Assembly (NCBI RefSeq): GCF_005405585.1 | Contig: NZ_BJEQ01000002.1 | Coordinates: forward strand, 248,001-312,000 | Length of the DNA stretch: 64,000 bases | DNA from: Agarivorans sp. Toyoura001 | GTDB lineage: Bacteria; Pseudomonadota; Gammaproteobacteria; Enterobacterales; Celerinatantimonadaceae | Reading direction: 5' to 3' | Shown here: positions 9,878-18,956 of the stretch, piece after piece | Layout of the letters: the number at the start of each line of letters is the position of its first letter | How positions within the stretch are numbered: position 1 is the first letter of the stretch | Notes under the pieces: model-generated | Database searches by the model: none | What the model saw: the letters and a program-made list of their open reading frames with translations, nothing else | What the model was told of the DNA's origin: nothing | Made by a program: the position numbers and the translations under genes

Positions 9878-10615
9878 CTAGAAGTCGTCTCGATGTCGCC
9901 TAATGGCCTGATTTATTTCATCTAAATGCTCTAAGCAGGAAGAAGATTTAGACATCACCATAAAAATTTGTTGTTTGCTAATACTGGGCTGCATATCCAC
10001 CAACATATCGGCAAATTCTGTTTCAGCAATTTTCAACCGGCCTCCATGGGTGGCGTACAAGAAATAGTCAGCTCTTTTTAAAGCGATGAGCTTAATAGCC
10101 CGATCTAAGTCGGCCATTTTAGAGATGGTAAGATTTTGCTTAGCATAGCTGTCAAACTGGTCACCAAAGCTGCTTCCTAACAGTTGTAATCCGCGTTTAC
10201 CAACCAAGCTTTCTGCGCCACGGTATGTATCACTATGCTCTTTATGAATAAACGCAGTGCTATATTCCACGCCAATCGCTTCGCTATAAACAAATTTATT
10301 GCCACGCTGCTGATTGTAAAAAGCAGCAATAATCACATCTAAATCGCCAGTTTCTAACTGTAAAAACTGCCGCTTCCAAGGCACCATCGCTTGATAATTA
10401 ACCTCAATGCCCACCTCAGCAAAAACTCGATTAGCCAAGTCGACTGCTAGGCCTTGCAAAGGGGCATGAGAGTTAACTCTGTAGGACACATCAAACCAAT
10501 TATGTTCACCATTAACTTTTATTCGGTCACAGTTCGCTAGCACCGCAAAACTCGATACTGTTAATAGGGCAAAACACATCAATCTAAACACTAATTTTTT
10601 ACTCGTAATGTACAT
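9878..10615 (-). CDS. Periplasmic solute-binding protein (amino-acid/ABC type, SBP_bac_3)
   Basis: 245 residues. A signal peptide ends near SSFAVLA; the mature part begins NCDRIKVNG. The order of elements fits the family-3 periplasmic binding fold: LQGLAVDLANRVFAEVGIEV, WKRQFLQLETGDLDVIIAAF, FVYSEAIGVEYSTAFIHK, then LVGKRGLQLLGSSFGDQFD. Such proteins bind amino acids or related small ligands in the periplasm. No ABC permease or ATPase gene is adjacent, so it is an orphan of the type common in Shewanella and Alteromonas, whose ligand and partner are usually unknown. A single gene between a terminator and the FadD upstream region. Confidence 0.8.
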   Translation of the reverse strand: MYITSKKLVFRLMCFALLTVSSFAVLANCDRIKVNGEHNWFDVSYRVNSHAPLQGLAVDLANRVFAEVGIEVNYQAMVPWKRQFLQLETGDLDVIIAAFYNQQRGNKFVYSEAIGVEYSTAFIHKEHSDTYRGAESLVGKRGLQLLGSSFGDQFDSYAKQNLTISKMADLDRAIKLIALKRADYFLYATHGGRLKIAETEFADMLVDMQPSISKQQIFMVMSKSSSCLEHLDEINQAIRRHRDDF

Positions 10616-11034
10616 AAACTAACGGTAGCGAAAGGCGTGGTAAATGCAAGTTTATCACCCTTTAACGCTTCCACATTTAGTGGCTTTTAAATAAAACAGT
10701 GAGCCCCACATTACAAGCAATATGCCCTTAAGTAAAAGGCCAACCCAGCGAAGCAAATTTATTCTAGGTAATTCTAGTTAAGCCAAGTAAAACACCACGT
10801 TCTTGAACAAATCCCCTTTAATTTCCGTGTTTTATCCACAAAACTGGTTACTTCGTAATATTTGTTGATGATTTAGCTCAATGATTTAGGAAAATGAACT
10901 AGGGTTTATCAAACCAATCGGCTAACCTTGCGGGCAAAATACACTAGCCACATGCTGGGTATTAAGTCGTTTAAGCAAACGTGTAAATACTGAGCGTAAT
11001 TCGACAAATACTCACCACAGGGCGAGGATAGAAA
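10616..11034. other. Intergenic region upstream of fadD, no gene
   Basis: A 419-base stretch between the divergent binding-protein gene and fadD. It has no convincing open frame with a ribosome site. It should carry both promoters. A 9-base direct repeat ATGATTTAG occurs twice around 10870-10889. I looked for a FadR-type palindrome and did not find a clear one. Confidence 0.5.
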
Positions 11035-12696
11035 ATGAATTCAATAGACCAACCTTGGCTCAATAGTTACCCCGAAGATGTGCCTGCAGAAGTCACCACT
11101 GAACAGTTTGAAAACTTATTGGAACTGTTTGACCACAGCTGTAAGAAATCACCTCAGCAGATTGCCTTTGTGAATATGGGACATAGTCTTAGCTACCAAG
11201 AGCTAGACAAGAAGTCTTTAGCCTTTGCCGCTTATTTGCAACAAGAACTAGGCATGCAAAAAGGTGAGCGCATCGCATTAATGATGCCAAACGTACTGCA
11301 ATATCCTATCGCGCTATATGGTGCTTTACGAGCTGGTTTAGTGATAGTCAATGTTAATCCGCTTTACACGCCTCGCGAGTTAAAACACCAACTTTGTGAT
11401 TCGCAAGCTAGCGCGATTGTAGCGGTGACTAACTTTGGTAATAGCTTGCAGCAAGTGATAAAAGAGACCCAAGTTAAACACGTAATTCTTACCAGCATTG
11501 GTGACCAACTTGCCGCTCATAAGCGTACCTTGGTTAACTTTGTGGTGAAGTACGTAAAAAAAATGGTGCCTAAGTACAACCTACCCGGTGCAATTTCTAT
11601 GCGTAGGGCCTTAACACAAGGCAAAACCATGGCCTACCAAAAACCGCAAATTAGCGGAGACGATATTGCCTACTTGCAATATACCGGTGGTACCACTGGA
11701 GTTGCTAAGGGTGCCATGCTCACGCATCGCAATGTATTAGTTAATGTGATTCAAGTGTTTTACCACTTCTCACCACGTACTTTGCTAGATAAAGAACACG
11801 CCGTAACGCCACTACCGCTGTACCATATTTTTGCCAACACCGTGAGCATGATGTTCATTTTGTATATTGGTGGAAAAAACCTGCTCATCACCAATCCTCG
11901 TGATTTGGACAGCTTTGTAAACGATCTCCGAAAGTATCCGTTCACAATGATTTTTGGCTTGAATACCCTGTTCAATGGCTTATTGAATCATGCTGGTTTC
12001 CGTCAACTGGATTTCTCCAAAGCACGTTTCACCATTGCTGGCGGTATGGCCACTCAAAAGCACATTGCTGAACAATGGCAAGAGCTAACAAAAATGCCAG
12101 TAATTGAAGGCTATGGCTTAACCGAATGTTCACCCGTTGTGGCTGCAGGTACTCACCAACAGCAAGCTTTTTTGCCGTCGATTGGAGTGCCTATGCCTAG
12201 CACGCAAATAAGAGTGGTAGACGATAGCGGCCAAGAGCTAGATGCAGGAGAAGTGGGCGAGCTAGAAATTAAAGGCCCACAAGTAATGAAGGGTTACTGG
12301 AATCAGCCTGAAGAAACCGCCAATATGTTGAGTGAAGATGGTTGGATTAAATCTGGCGATATTGGTCGCATGGACGAACAAGGCTATTTTTTTATTGAAG
12401 ACCGCAAAAAAGACATGATTTTAGTCTCTGGCTTTAATGTGTTTCCTAGCGAAATTGAAGAAGTAGCAACGCTGCACCCAAGCATTGTTGAAGCGGCCGC
12501 CATTGGCGTGGCAGATGATGTGACGGGAGAACGCATTAAGCTATTCGTAGTGTGTAATGCACGGCTTAACCGCGATGATATTAAAAAACACTGCCGCAAA
12601 CACTTAACCGGTTACAAAATGCCTAAAGACATTGAGTACCGTAAAGAGCTACCTAAAAGTAACGTAGGTAAGATTCTACGTCGCGAGTTACGCTAA
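11035..12696 (+). CDS. fadD: Long-chain fatty acid--CoA ligase
   Basis: 553 residues, the usual FadD length. It activates long-chain fatty acids to acyl-CoA via an acyl-AMP intermediate at the inner face of the membrane, feeding beta-oxidation. The adenylate-forming P-loop is YTGGTTGVAKG (residues 216-226); the second core motif is IEGYGLTECSPVV; the hinge/FACS region SEDGWIKSGDIGRMDEQGYF and the catalytic lysine motif near the C-terminus (LPKSNVGKILRREL) are present. The N-terminal block (IVNVNPLYTPRELKHQL) is FadD-like. Start ATG 11035 has GAGGA at good spacing. Monogenic, with a hairpin after the stop. Confidence 0.95.
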   Translation: MNSIDQPWLNSYPEDVPAEVTTEQFENLLELFDHSCKKSPQQIAFVNMGHSLSYQELDKKSLAFAAYLQQELGMQKGERIALMMPNVLQYPIALYGALRAGLVIVNVNPLYTPRELKHQLCDSQASAIVAVTNFGNSLQQVIKETQVKHVILTSIGDQLAAHKRTLVNFVVKYVKKMVPKYNLPGAISMRRALTQGKTMAYQKPQISGDDIAYLQYTGGTTGVAKGAMLTHRNVLVNVIQVFYHFSPRTLLDKEHAVTPLPLYHIFANTVSMMFILYIGGKNLLITNPRDLDSFVNDLRKYPFTMIFGLNTLFNGLLNHAGFRQLDFSKARFTIAGGMATQKHIAEQWQELTKMPVIEGYGLTECSPVVAAGTHQQQAFLPSIGVPMPSTQIRVVDDSGQELDAGEVGELEIKGPQVMKGYWNQPEETANMLSEDGWIKSGDIGRMDEQGYFFIEDRKKDMILVSGFNVFPSEIEEVATLHPSIVEAAAIGVADDVTGERIKLFVVCNARLNRDDIKKHCRKHLTGYKMPKDIEYRKELPKSNVGKILRRELR

Positions 12697-12697
12697 C

Positions 12698-12722
12698 AAA
12701 AAGGGCGCAGCTAAGCTGCGCC
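12698..12722 (-). terminator. Convergent terminator hairpin between fadD and lamB-like gene
   Basis: A perfect 8-bp stem GGCGCAGC/GCTGCGCC (12704-12722). The T-run is on the minus-strand side (TTTTT, 12702-12698), so it best terminates the LamB-family gene; it may also slow fadD transcription. Confidence 0.75.
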
Positions 12723-12773
12723 AAAATTCCAAGATTAGGCTCTGTCCCTATCGCCCATTAAAAGTGGTAATAA

Positions 12774-13979
12774 TTACCACCACGCGTCGAACATCATGCC
12801 TACGTTAGTAGCCGGTGTTGTTTTATCACCCACTTTCACTTCACCATGAGTCACAAAGAATCGAATCTCTGGGCGCGACCATAAGAAGCTTCCCATCGAC
12901 ATGTTTTGCTGAATACTGACTTTCCAAGCGCTCTCGTCTTGGTTGTCTTGGAAATCTACACTGTCGTAACCAAACTCAAACGACGTAGAGTGGATATCAG
13001 ACCAACGGTAATGCGGTTTAATAACAAACTGATTCCAGGTGCTTTCATCGTTGTTTTCTAAATCAGATTGTTCAAAGCTGTAACCATAATCAATAGCAAA
13101 CGAATCACTTAGACCTAAATTACCAAACCAGTAAAATGCTGTTGAATTAATGTCACCTTTAATTTGGCCGGCATCCAACAGGTTGTTATCGCTCACATTA
13201 TCGTTGTAACGAACAGCAAATTCATTAGTACCCATGCTCCAGCCCACTTTATAAAAAGCCGCTGCTTGAAGCGAGGTAACGTGTTTTGGGTCATGCTCAT
13301 CAGACTGGTCACCAAAACCATAGTTAAAGTTAAAGCCTATGCTACCTGAGCCTACTTCGATGCTGTGTAGCTTTGAGGTTACCGCGTAACGTCCGTTATT
13401 ACCGTTGTCGCCAGATACCACTGCCAAATCAAATTTAGCCATACCAAAATCCATATTGTCGAAACCACCACCGGCACCGTCATTCATGAAATAGAAGTAA
13501 TCATTTAAGCCAAACTGAGCTCGGCCATTAAACCGTTTACCTGCCCACACATACATATCTTTTTGGCTTTCAAACAAGTTTGAACCACCCGCAAAAGCCT
13601 GAGCCATTCTTAAATTGTAAGTTGTACTATCATTGTGATCACGCTGCCAGCCATAGCCGTCGTCCGCCATAAAGTAGATGTCCCAATCACCAGCATTTTC
13701 ACTCTTTTGGTGATAATTAATACCTAACTCCATACCGGTACCTTCGTTACCAATACGACCAGGTTGTTGTGGGCTGCTTGGAGCTTTAATAATTGCAATA
13801 CCATTTCGTACCGCGTTATAAGCTTGATCTTCATGTTCACTATTATTTTTTTCTGTATTAAAACCCGCAACCATGCGGGCGTAGCCGTTGTAACTTAGGC
13901 CTTCTTCCTTCGCAAAAGCAGAACCACTAAATGCCATACCGGCACTCATCATCGCAACTGTAAGCGCTTTCATATTCAT
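12774..13979 (-). CDS. LamB-family maltoporin (carbohydrate porin) 1
   Basis: 401 residues. A signal peptide ends at GSAFA, then LSYNGYARMVAGF begins the LamB fold; the ends of strands and loops typical of maltoporin are visible (GRIGNEGTGMELG, YVWAGKRF, NDYFYFMNDGAGGG, SKLHSI), and the chain ends in an aromatic residue (FDAWW) as expected for BAM recognition. It forms a trimeric outer-membrane channel for maltodextrin-like or other oligosaccharides. GGAG lies eight bases before ATG 13979. It is 32-45% similar by eye to the neighbouring porin 2; the two look like an old duplication with separate transcription, since a terminator and a promoter lie between them. Promoter and operator elements are listed separately. 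No maltose ABC genes are nearby. Confidence 0.9.
   Translation of the reverse strand: MNMKALTVAMMSAGMAFSGSAFAKEEGLSYNGYARMVAGFNTEKNNSEHEDQAYNAVRNGIAIIKAPSSPQQPGRIGNEGTGMELGINYHQKSENAGDWDIYFMADDGYGWQRDHNDSTTYNLRMAQAFAGGSNLFESQKDMYVWAGKRFNGRAQFGLNDYFYFMNDGAGGGFDNMDFGMAKFDLAVVSGDNGNNGRYAVTSKLHSIEVGSGSIGFNFNYGFGDQSDEHDPKHVTSLQAAAFYKVGWSMGTNEFAVRYNDNVSDNNLLDAGQIKGDINSTAFYWFGNLGLSDSFAIDYGYSFEQSDLENNDESTWNQFVIKPHYRWSDIHSTSFEFGYDSVDFQDNQDESAWKVSIQQNMSMGSFLWSRPEIRFFVTHGEVKVGDKTTPATNVGMMFDAWW
13961..13972. promoter_or_regulatory. LacI-type operator candidate inside lamB-like 1 (codons 3-7)
   Basis: TAAGCGCTTTCA, identical to sites at 15745 and 49880. It lies within the start of the coding region, about 70-80 bases downstream of the predicted transcription start, where a repressor could block elongation. 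Part of the match may come from both porins starting MN-x-KALT. Confidence 0.4.
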
Positions 13980-14048
13980 GTTTACAACTCCATGGAATAA
14001 ATTTTTTTTATTAGTTTATCCGGCGAGTGAACCTCACCTTCGAGCCTG

Positions 14049-14093
14049 AGTATAATTTTGAGAGTCAAAATAAATTGAGACAAACATCACGCA
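14049..14093 (-). promoter_or_regulatory. Promoter of lamB-like 1 with conserved upstream element
   Basis: On the minus strand TGCGTGAT-N5-TCTCAAT (14093-14074) is followed after exactly 19 bases by TATACT (14054-14049), a good -10. The same element with the same 19-base spacing precedes lamB-like 2. There is no consensus -35, so activation by a protein bound to the element is likely. A CRP-like half site TTTTTGTGATCT lies just upstream (14126-14115). Confidence 0.6.
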
Positions 14094-14389
14094 CAAACAG
14101 AATAAAATAACCACAGATCACAAAAACAAAAGCTTTTACTGCCATTTCAATGCTAGCTATAAATTAAGATAATTCAGAATAAAATATCATAATTACCAGA
14201 TTAAACAGATCAAAAAGAAAAATAAAAAGAAAAAATAAGAACTAAAAACTAAATATAAAAAATAAAAGTAAAGGGAACATTTAAGAGTTTCAGCATAAAG
14301 CTCTAAATGGGAATATTGTGATTTAGATATAGAGGCGTTAACTAAAGAAGAAATTAGTATTACTAGGCGGGAATTTATTAAAGGCTTAC

Positions 14390-14422
14390 AAACAAAATAA
14401 AGGGCGTAAACAACGCCCCTTT
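14390..14422 (-). terminator. Terminator of lamB-like 2
   Basis: On the minus strand AAAGGGGCGT and ACGCCCTTT form a stem (one mismatch) followed by a T-rich run. It ends about 50 bases past the stop. The rest of the gap 13980-14473 is AT-rich upstream DNA of lamB-like 1 and holds no gene. Confidence 0.75.
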
Positions 14423-14473
14423 GATGATGCAACAGCCTCAACCAGTGAAGCTATAGCTCATGAGTAAAACGCT

Positions 14474-15763
14474 TTACCACCAAGACTCAAACATAGCACC
14501 TAGAGCCAAAGTATCTTGCTTGGCTTCGATAGCTTCGTTGCTGCGAACTTGATTGTCTGCTTGGCCAGTAGTGGCATAGAAACGTAACATTGGGCGAGCG
14601 TTACCAAAGGCATTAATGGTTACGTTTTGTGATAATGTCACTTTCCAAGCCGTGTTTTTACCGCCTTGATCGTAATCCACTACTGAGTAACCAGCCTCTA
14701 ACCACGTAGAATGTGTATCGTTCCAGTTATACATAGGTCGAACAATAGCACTGTAGTTGGTGCGGTCATCTTCCGACGAGTTCGCATCGTAGTTGTGGTA
14801 AGCACCTAAATACTCTAGGGCTACTTGCTCACTAAAATTAACCGCGCCTTCTAAGCTTAAATACAGCGTGGTTAAATCTTCAGTTTTATTAAATACGCTG
14901 GTGTCTGCATTATCTGCATAGCGCGCAATAAACTGATTACGACCTTTAGACCAATTTTGGTCAATCACCGCAGCTAGGTGGTAGGCATTAATCTTGTCTT
15001 TATTTTCTATTACGCCATTGTCATCATATTGATCGCTTTCAAAGCCATAGTTAAATAGAAAGCTCAAGGCAACAGAGTCGGCGAGTTGCAGGGCATGCAG
15101 CTTAGACGTTAAGGCATAGTTACCGTTGTCTCCCGGCCCATCAACCTGGCCAACTACCGAGAAATCTAACTTGGCCATATCACCTAGTTCAAGGTTATAA
15201 ATGCCACCACCTTGTCCATCGTGACTCATCCAAAAGTAATCATTTAAACCCTGTTGTGGACGTTGGTGGAAATCTCGACCCGCCCAAATGTAGGCATTAG
15301 GCTGGGAAACAAAAATATTGGTGGCACCGGCGTAGAATTTTTTAAGGGCAATATCACCATACTCACTAATTTCTTCGCCACTTTCTAGCTCAGATTCATA
15401 CTTCCACCAGTTTTCTAGCATCAGCACTACATCCCAAATAGCACCACTTTCACTTTGAAATGCTTTAGCAAATTGGAATTCACCACCATTGGTTTCGTTA
15501 CCTAAACGACCAACAGCACGGCCTGCAAGCTCACCTTCAGCTTGAACATACTTTTGAAAGTCATCTGAATAATGTAAGCCGTATCGGGCATATCCTGAAA
15601 AGATAATGCCTTCTTCAACCTGAAACTCTGGATCTAAAACAATCGGTTGTGAATCTTTAATCTGTTGAAATTGTTCAGAATTAACCTCGTCTTCTGCAGC
15701 GCTAACGAGGGGGGAACAAGTAAGTGCGATTGCCACAGCTGATGTAAGCGCTTTCACATTCAT
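14474..15763 (-). CDS. LamB-family maltoporin (carbohydrate porin) 2
   Basis: 429 residues with a signal peptide ending at LVSAA, then a ~25-residue acidic extension (EDEVNSEQFQQIKDSQP) before the barrel begins (GIIFSGYARYGLHYS). Family blocks match porin 1: GRLGNETNGGEFQ, YIWAGRDFHQRPQQGLNDYF, SHDGQGGG, SKLHAL, and the aromatic C-terminus (FESWW). It should form an outer-membrane sugar channel. The N-terminal extension resembles the short coiled-coil segments that precede some marine LamB/ScrY-like porins, but it is too short here to claim one. GGAG lies nine bases before ATG 15763. It has its own promoter and terminator and is divergent from the xylanase gene, which suggests a shared carbohydrate signal. 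Confidence 0.9.
   Translation of the reverse strand: MNVKALTSAVAIALTCSPLVSAAEDEVNSEQFQQIKDSQPIVLDPEFQVEEGIIFSGYARYGLHYSDDFQKYVQAEGELAGRAVGRLGNETNGGEFQFAKAFQSESGAIWDVVLMLENWWKYESELESGEEISEYGDIALKKFYAGATNIFVSQPNAYIWAGRDFHQRPQQGLNDYFWMSHDGQGGGIYNLELGDMAKLDFSVVGQVDGPGDNGNYALTSKLHALQLADSVALSFLFNYGFESDQYDDNGVIENKDKINAYHLAAVIDQNWSKGRNQFIARYADNADTSVFNKTEDLTTLYLSLEGAVNFSEQVALEYLGAYHNYDANSSEDDRTNYSAIVRPMYNWNDTHSTWLEAGYSVVDYDQGGKNTAWKVTLSQNVTINAFGNARPMLRFYATTGQADNQVRSNEAIEAKQDTLALGAMFESWW
15745..15756. promoter_or_regulatory. LacI-type operator candidate inside lamB-like 2 (codons 3-7)
   Basis: TAAGCGCTTTCA, identical to the 12-mer in lamB-like 1 and upstream of the amylase gene, at the same place relative to start codon and promoter as in lamB-like 1. 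Confidence 0.4.
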
Positions 15764-15835
15764 TAAAAAACTCCTGGAATAGTAATTATTTTATATTTTT
15801 ATTCTGCCTGAATGGTTTTATTTCTAGGCAAAAAG

Positions 15836-15880
15836 AATATAACTCCAAACAAACCGAGTTATTGAGAGTAATATCACGCA
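15836..15880 (-). promoter_or_regulatory. Promoter of lamB-like 2 with conserved upstream element
   Basis: Minus strand TGCGTGAT-N5-TCTCAAT (15880-15861), then 19 bases, then TATATT (15841-15836). Element, spacing and distance to the start codon match lamB-like 1. The CRP-like half site TTTTTGTGATCT is at 15913-15902, also at a matching distance. Confidence 0.6.
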
Positions 15881-16202
15881 TGAAAACCTTACCAAAGATT
15901 CAGATCACAAAAATAGCAGCAATGACTGTAATAAATATAATCAAGTGGAAATGGCAATATTGAAGATAAAAATCACAAATAAATTTAATTTTAAGAAATT
16001 AATTTCAATAATAGAAAAAAAACAGCATAAAGAAAAAGAAACGAAAAATTAATTTGAACAATATGTGCTTGTTATAAAGCTCAATCAGTGCAAGTAGATA
16101 AACTTCAGTCCGCCACGCTACACTACTGATTTTATGAGCAATAAATATCAATGGGCCCTGTTAGAACCTAGATCACAAAAGCTATTTACTATAAAACGAT
16201 TA

Positions 16203-16234
16203 GTGATTTTGGTAATCACATGAAAGCGCTTTAA
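16203..16234. promoter_or_regulatory. Two adjacent operator-like palindromes upstream of the xylanase gene
   Basis: GTGATT-N5-AATCAC (16203-16219) is followed one base later by TGAAAGCGCTTTAA (16221-16234). The second shares 11 of 12 bases with the TAAGCGCTTTCA sites. An AGATCACAAAA CRP-like half site lies at 16170-16180. The rest of the 553-base divergent region 15764-16316 is AT-rich and has no gene. Confidence 0.45.
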
Positions 16235-16285
16235 TCTGATTTAATAACACAGACTTAAAGCAAATGACTGCTTGCTCCCCTGCGT

Positions 16286-16299
16286 TGTTAGCGCTAACA
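16286..16299. promoter_or_regulatory. Perfect 14-bp LacI-type operator before the xylanase gene
   Basis: TGTTAGCGCTAACA is a perfect palindrome with the central CG typical of LacI/GalR-family sites, placed 17 bases before the start codon. Repression by a sugar-responsive LacI-type protein is inferred. A near copy lies at 27951-27962. Confidence 0.6.
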
Positions 16300-16316
16300 G
16301 ACATCAAGGATTATTT

Positions 16317-17414
16317 ATGCGTGTACTACCATTAGCACTACTTTCTACAGCTATAAGCATTGGCCTAAGCGCTTGTGGAGGCTCAAGTTCTGATTCAGGA
16401 GAACCCATCGAGGTACCTCAAGTAGAAAGTCTAAAAGCACTAAGCACTACCTACATGGGTGCGGCCGTGCCAGCAGGATACGAGGACCAGTTTAGTAACG
16501 GTATTGAAACACGCCCAGAGTTGCAGGATGTTGTTATTCAACATTTTGATCAGATCACCGCTGAAAACATTATGAAATCGGCATACATACAGCCTCGCCA
16601 AGGCGATTTCACCTTTCTGGATGCCGATAACCTAGTGGATTGGGCACTAGACAACAATATTACAGTGCATGCTCATGCTTTAGTGTGGCACTCACAAATG
16701 CCTAGCTGGATGGAGAACTATCAAGGTGACTGGCTCACAATGATGGATACCCACGTAACCACCGTGGCCGATCACTTTAAAGGCCGTGTAGTAAGTTGGG
16801 ACGTGGTAAACGAAGCGTTTGATGACAGCAGCTCTGGCGGCTTTGCACCTTATCGAAACAGCCCTTGGTACCAAAACTTAGGTAAAGATTTCATCCCCGA
16901 AGCATTTAAGATGGCTCACGCTGCAGACTCCGACGCTGAGCTTTATTACAACGATTACAACATCGAAGACGACGGAGCCAAGCTAGCCTCGGTACTAAGA
17001 ATGGCCGATGAGTTACTTGCCGATGACATTCCCATTGATGGAATTGGCTTTCAAATGCACGTAAATTACGATTGGCCAAGTGCTCAAGCTATTGGTACTT
17101 CCTTTGCCAAAGTTGTGGCAAAAGGATTGAAAGTGAAAGTGACCGAGCTTGATATAAAAATGAATCCAAACGGTGACCGAAATACTTTTACTGCCGCTAT
17201 GGCCGAAGAACAAAAACTACGTTACCAAGAAATCATCAAAGCCTATTACGACAACGTGCCAGCTAATTTACGCGGCGGCATAACTGTTTGGGGTGTAAGT
17301 GACGCTGACAGCTGGATCCCTCACTTTACCGGCCACAATGATTGGCCACTGTTGTTCAACAGCAGCCTTGAGCAGAAACCTGCCATTGAAGGTGTAGCAA
17401 ACGAACTAAAATAG
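16317..17414 (+). CDS. GH10 endo-beta-1,4-xylanase, lipoprotein
   Basis: 365 residues from ATG 16317 (AAGGA eight bases upstream); the frame extends 15 codons further but overlaps the operator. The N-terminus is a lipoprotein signal with lipobox LSAC (Cys20) and a Ser/Gly-rich linker, so the enzyme is probably membrane-anchored rather than freely secreted. The single GH10 TIM-barrel has substrate motif HALVWHSQMPSW, acid/base Glu166 in WDVVNEAF and nucleophile Glu277 in VTELDIKM, plus the late WGVSDADSWIP block. It cleaves xylan or mixed beta-1,3/1,4 chains internally. No carbohydrate-binding module is attached, although an orphan CBM2 frame lies 2.5 kb downstream. Divergent from lamB-like 2. 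Confidence 0.95.
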   Translation: MRVLPLALLSTAISIGLSACGGSSSDSGEPIEVPQVESLKALSTTYMGAAVPAGYEDQFSNGIETRPELQDVVIQHFDQITAENIMKSAYIQPRQGDFTFLDADNLVDWALDNNITVHAHALVWHSQMPSWMENYQGDWLTMMDTHVTTVADHFKGRVVSWDVVNEAFDDSSSGGFAPYRNSPWYQNLGKDFIPEAFKMAHAADSDAELYYNDYNIEDDGAKLASVLRMADELLADDIPIDGIGFQMHVNYDWPSAQAIGTSFAKVVAKGLKVKVTELDIKMNPNGDRNTFTAAMAEEQKLRYQEIIKAYYDNVPANLRGGITVWGVSDADSWIPHFTGHNDWPLLFNSSLEQKPAIEGVANELK

Positions 17415-17427
17415 AGAGTAAGGCTAA

Positions 17428-17491
17428 GGGTTGTTTATCTTTCAAGCTGTTTTTTCGCGAACGAAATTTAACCGCGAAAGATAAACAGCCC
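17428..17491. other. Long inverted repeat after the xylanase gene
   Basis: Arms GGGTTGTTTATCTTTC (17428-17443) and GAAAGATAAACAGCCC (17476-17491) pair over 16 bases with one G-T; the 32-nt loop contains a T6 run and an inner TTCGCG/CGCGAA pair. It may end xylanase transcription or protect the mRNA 3' end, but it is not a standard terminator. Confidence 0.5.
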
Positions 17492-17627
17492 CTAGTTACC
17501 AAACGAGCAGCTAGCCGTTTCTTTTAGTTTAAATCCACACTAGGTCACTTCTTACTGCACATAGCGTTGCCCCTCTTTAACTAGCCAAGTAAAGTAAAAC
17601 TAAGCACTCGTTACTTTTAGGCTATGC

Positions 17628-18884
17628 ATGCCATATCAACATATTCGTGTACCCGCTGGCGGAGAGAAAATAAGTCTTAACCAGCAGCAAGAATTACAGG
17701 TTCCCGACAAACCCATTATCACCTACATAGAAGGTGATGGCGTGGGAGTAGACATCACCCCAGTGATGTTAAAAGTGGTCGATGCCGCCGTGGCCAAAGC
17801 CTATGGCCAACAACGAAAAATTATGTGGATGGAAGTCTTTAATGGAGAAAAGGCCGCCAACATGTACGATGGCGACTGGTTTCCACAAGAAACATTGGGT
17901 GCAATACGTGAACATAAAGTAGCGATTAAAGGTCCACTTACTACACCGATTGGCGGAGGCTTTCGTTCGCTCAATATATCCCTGCGTCAAGAGATGGATC
18001 TGTTTGTAAATATTCGTCCGATTCGCTGGTTTCAAGGAGTGCCCTCACCACTTAAAAATCCCGAGCTAACCGACATGGTGGTGTTTAGAGAGAACTCTGA
18101 AGACATATATAGCGGTATCGAATGGAAGGCCGGCAGCCCAGGAGCAGAGCGAGTAATCGACTTCCTTCAACAAGAAATGGGCGTAACCAAAATGCGCTTT
18201 AGTGAAGAGTGTGGCATAGGGATAAAACATATCTCGGAGCAAGGTTCAAAAAGGCTGATCCGCCATGCGATTCAGTACGCATTAGATCACCAACGCGACT
18301 CCGTTACTCTTGTGCACAAGGGTAACATCATGAAATTTACCGAAGGCGCCTTTAAAAACTGGGGCTACCAACTGGCCCAAGAAGAATTTGGCGCTCAAAC
18401 CCACAGCAACGGCTATTGGTTAGAGATCCCGCGACAAGACGGCCAAGCCCCGCTAGTGATCAAAGACATTATTGCCGATAGTATGTTCCAGCAGGTAACC
18501 TTGCACCCAGAGCTTTACGATGTAATTGCTACCATGAATCAAAATGGAGATTTACTGGCCGACGCATTAGCTGCCCATGTGGGAGGAATTGGCATCGCAC
18601 CGGGCGCTAATATGAGTAGCGAAGTAGCCTTTTTTGAACCCACACATGGCACCGTTCCACGCTTAGCGGGACAAGATAAAGTAAACCCCTGCTCTATTAT
18701 TTTATGCGCGCAAATGATGCTAAAACACATCGGTTGGATAGAAGCAGCCGACCTGATTAGCCAAGGCGTAGACGGTGCCATTGGAGCACGCACCGTTACT
18801 TACGACTTTGCTCGGATGATAGAAAATGCCACAGAATTAAGTTGCTCTGCCTTTGGTGAAGAAGTGATTAAGCACATGCATTAG
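17628..18884 (+). CDS. icd: NADP-dependent isocitrate dehydrogenase
   Basis: 418 residues, collinear with E. coli Icd throughout. It oxidises isocitrate to 2-oxoglutarate with CO2 release in the TCA cycle, cytoplasmic homodimer. Visible landmarks: [13 protein letters not shown], the substrate loop [13 protein letters not shown] with Ser114, equivalent to the serine phosphorylated by AceK in E. coli, [32 protein letters not shown], and the metal/cofactor end [10 protein letters not shown] and [12 protein letters not shown]. Start is the second of two overlapping ATGs (17628), six bases after AGG. Monogenic. Its position between the xylanase and an unknown lipoprotein seems incidental. Confidence 0.97.
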   Translation: MPYQHIRVPAGGEKISLNQQQELQVPDKPIITYIEGDGVGVDITPVMLKVVDAAVAKAYGQQRKIMWMEVFNGEKAANMYDGDWFPQETLGAIREHKVAIKGPLTTPIGGGFRSLNISLRQEMDLFVNIRPIRWFQGVPSPLKNPELTDMVVFRENSEDIYSGIEWKAGSPGAERVIDFLQQEMGVTKMRFSEECGIGIKHISEQGSKRLIRHAIQYALDHQRDSVTLVHKGNIMKFTEGAFKNWGYQLAQEEFGAQTHSNGYWLEIPRQDGQAPLVIKDIIADSMFQQVTLHPELYDVIATMNQNGDLLADALAAHVGGIGIAPGANMSSEVAFFEPTHGTVPRLAGQDKVNPCSIILCAQMMLKHIGWIEAADLISQGVDGAIGARTVTYDFARMIENATELSCSAFGEEVIKHMH

Positions 18885-18956
18885 CATTAAGGCTATGCCT
18901 AACACTGTAATTAATACTCGATGTGTAACGGCGCTCAAAAGAGCGATAGCTCTGCC

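Noticed and set aside
16203-16219. GTGATT-N5-AATCAC as a CRP site
   Set aside because: CRP needs TGTGA-N6-TCACA; here GTGA and TCAC are 9 bases apart. Kept only as a palindrome of unknown binder.
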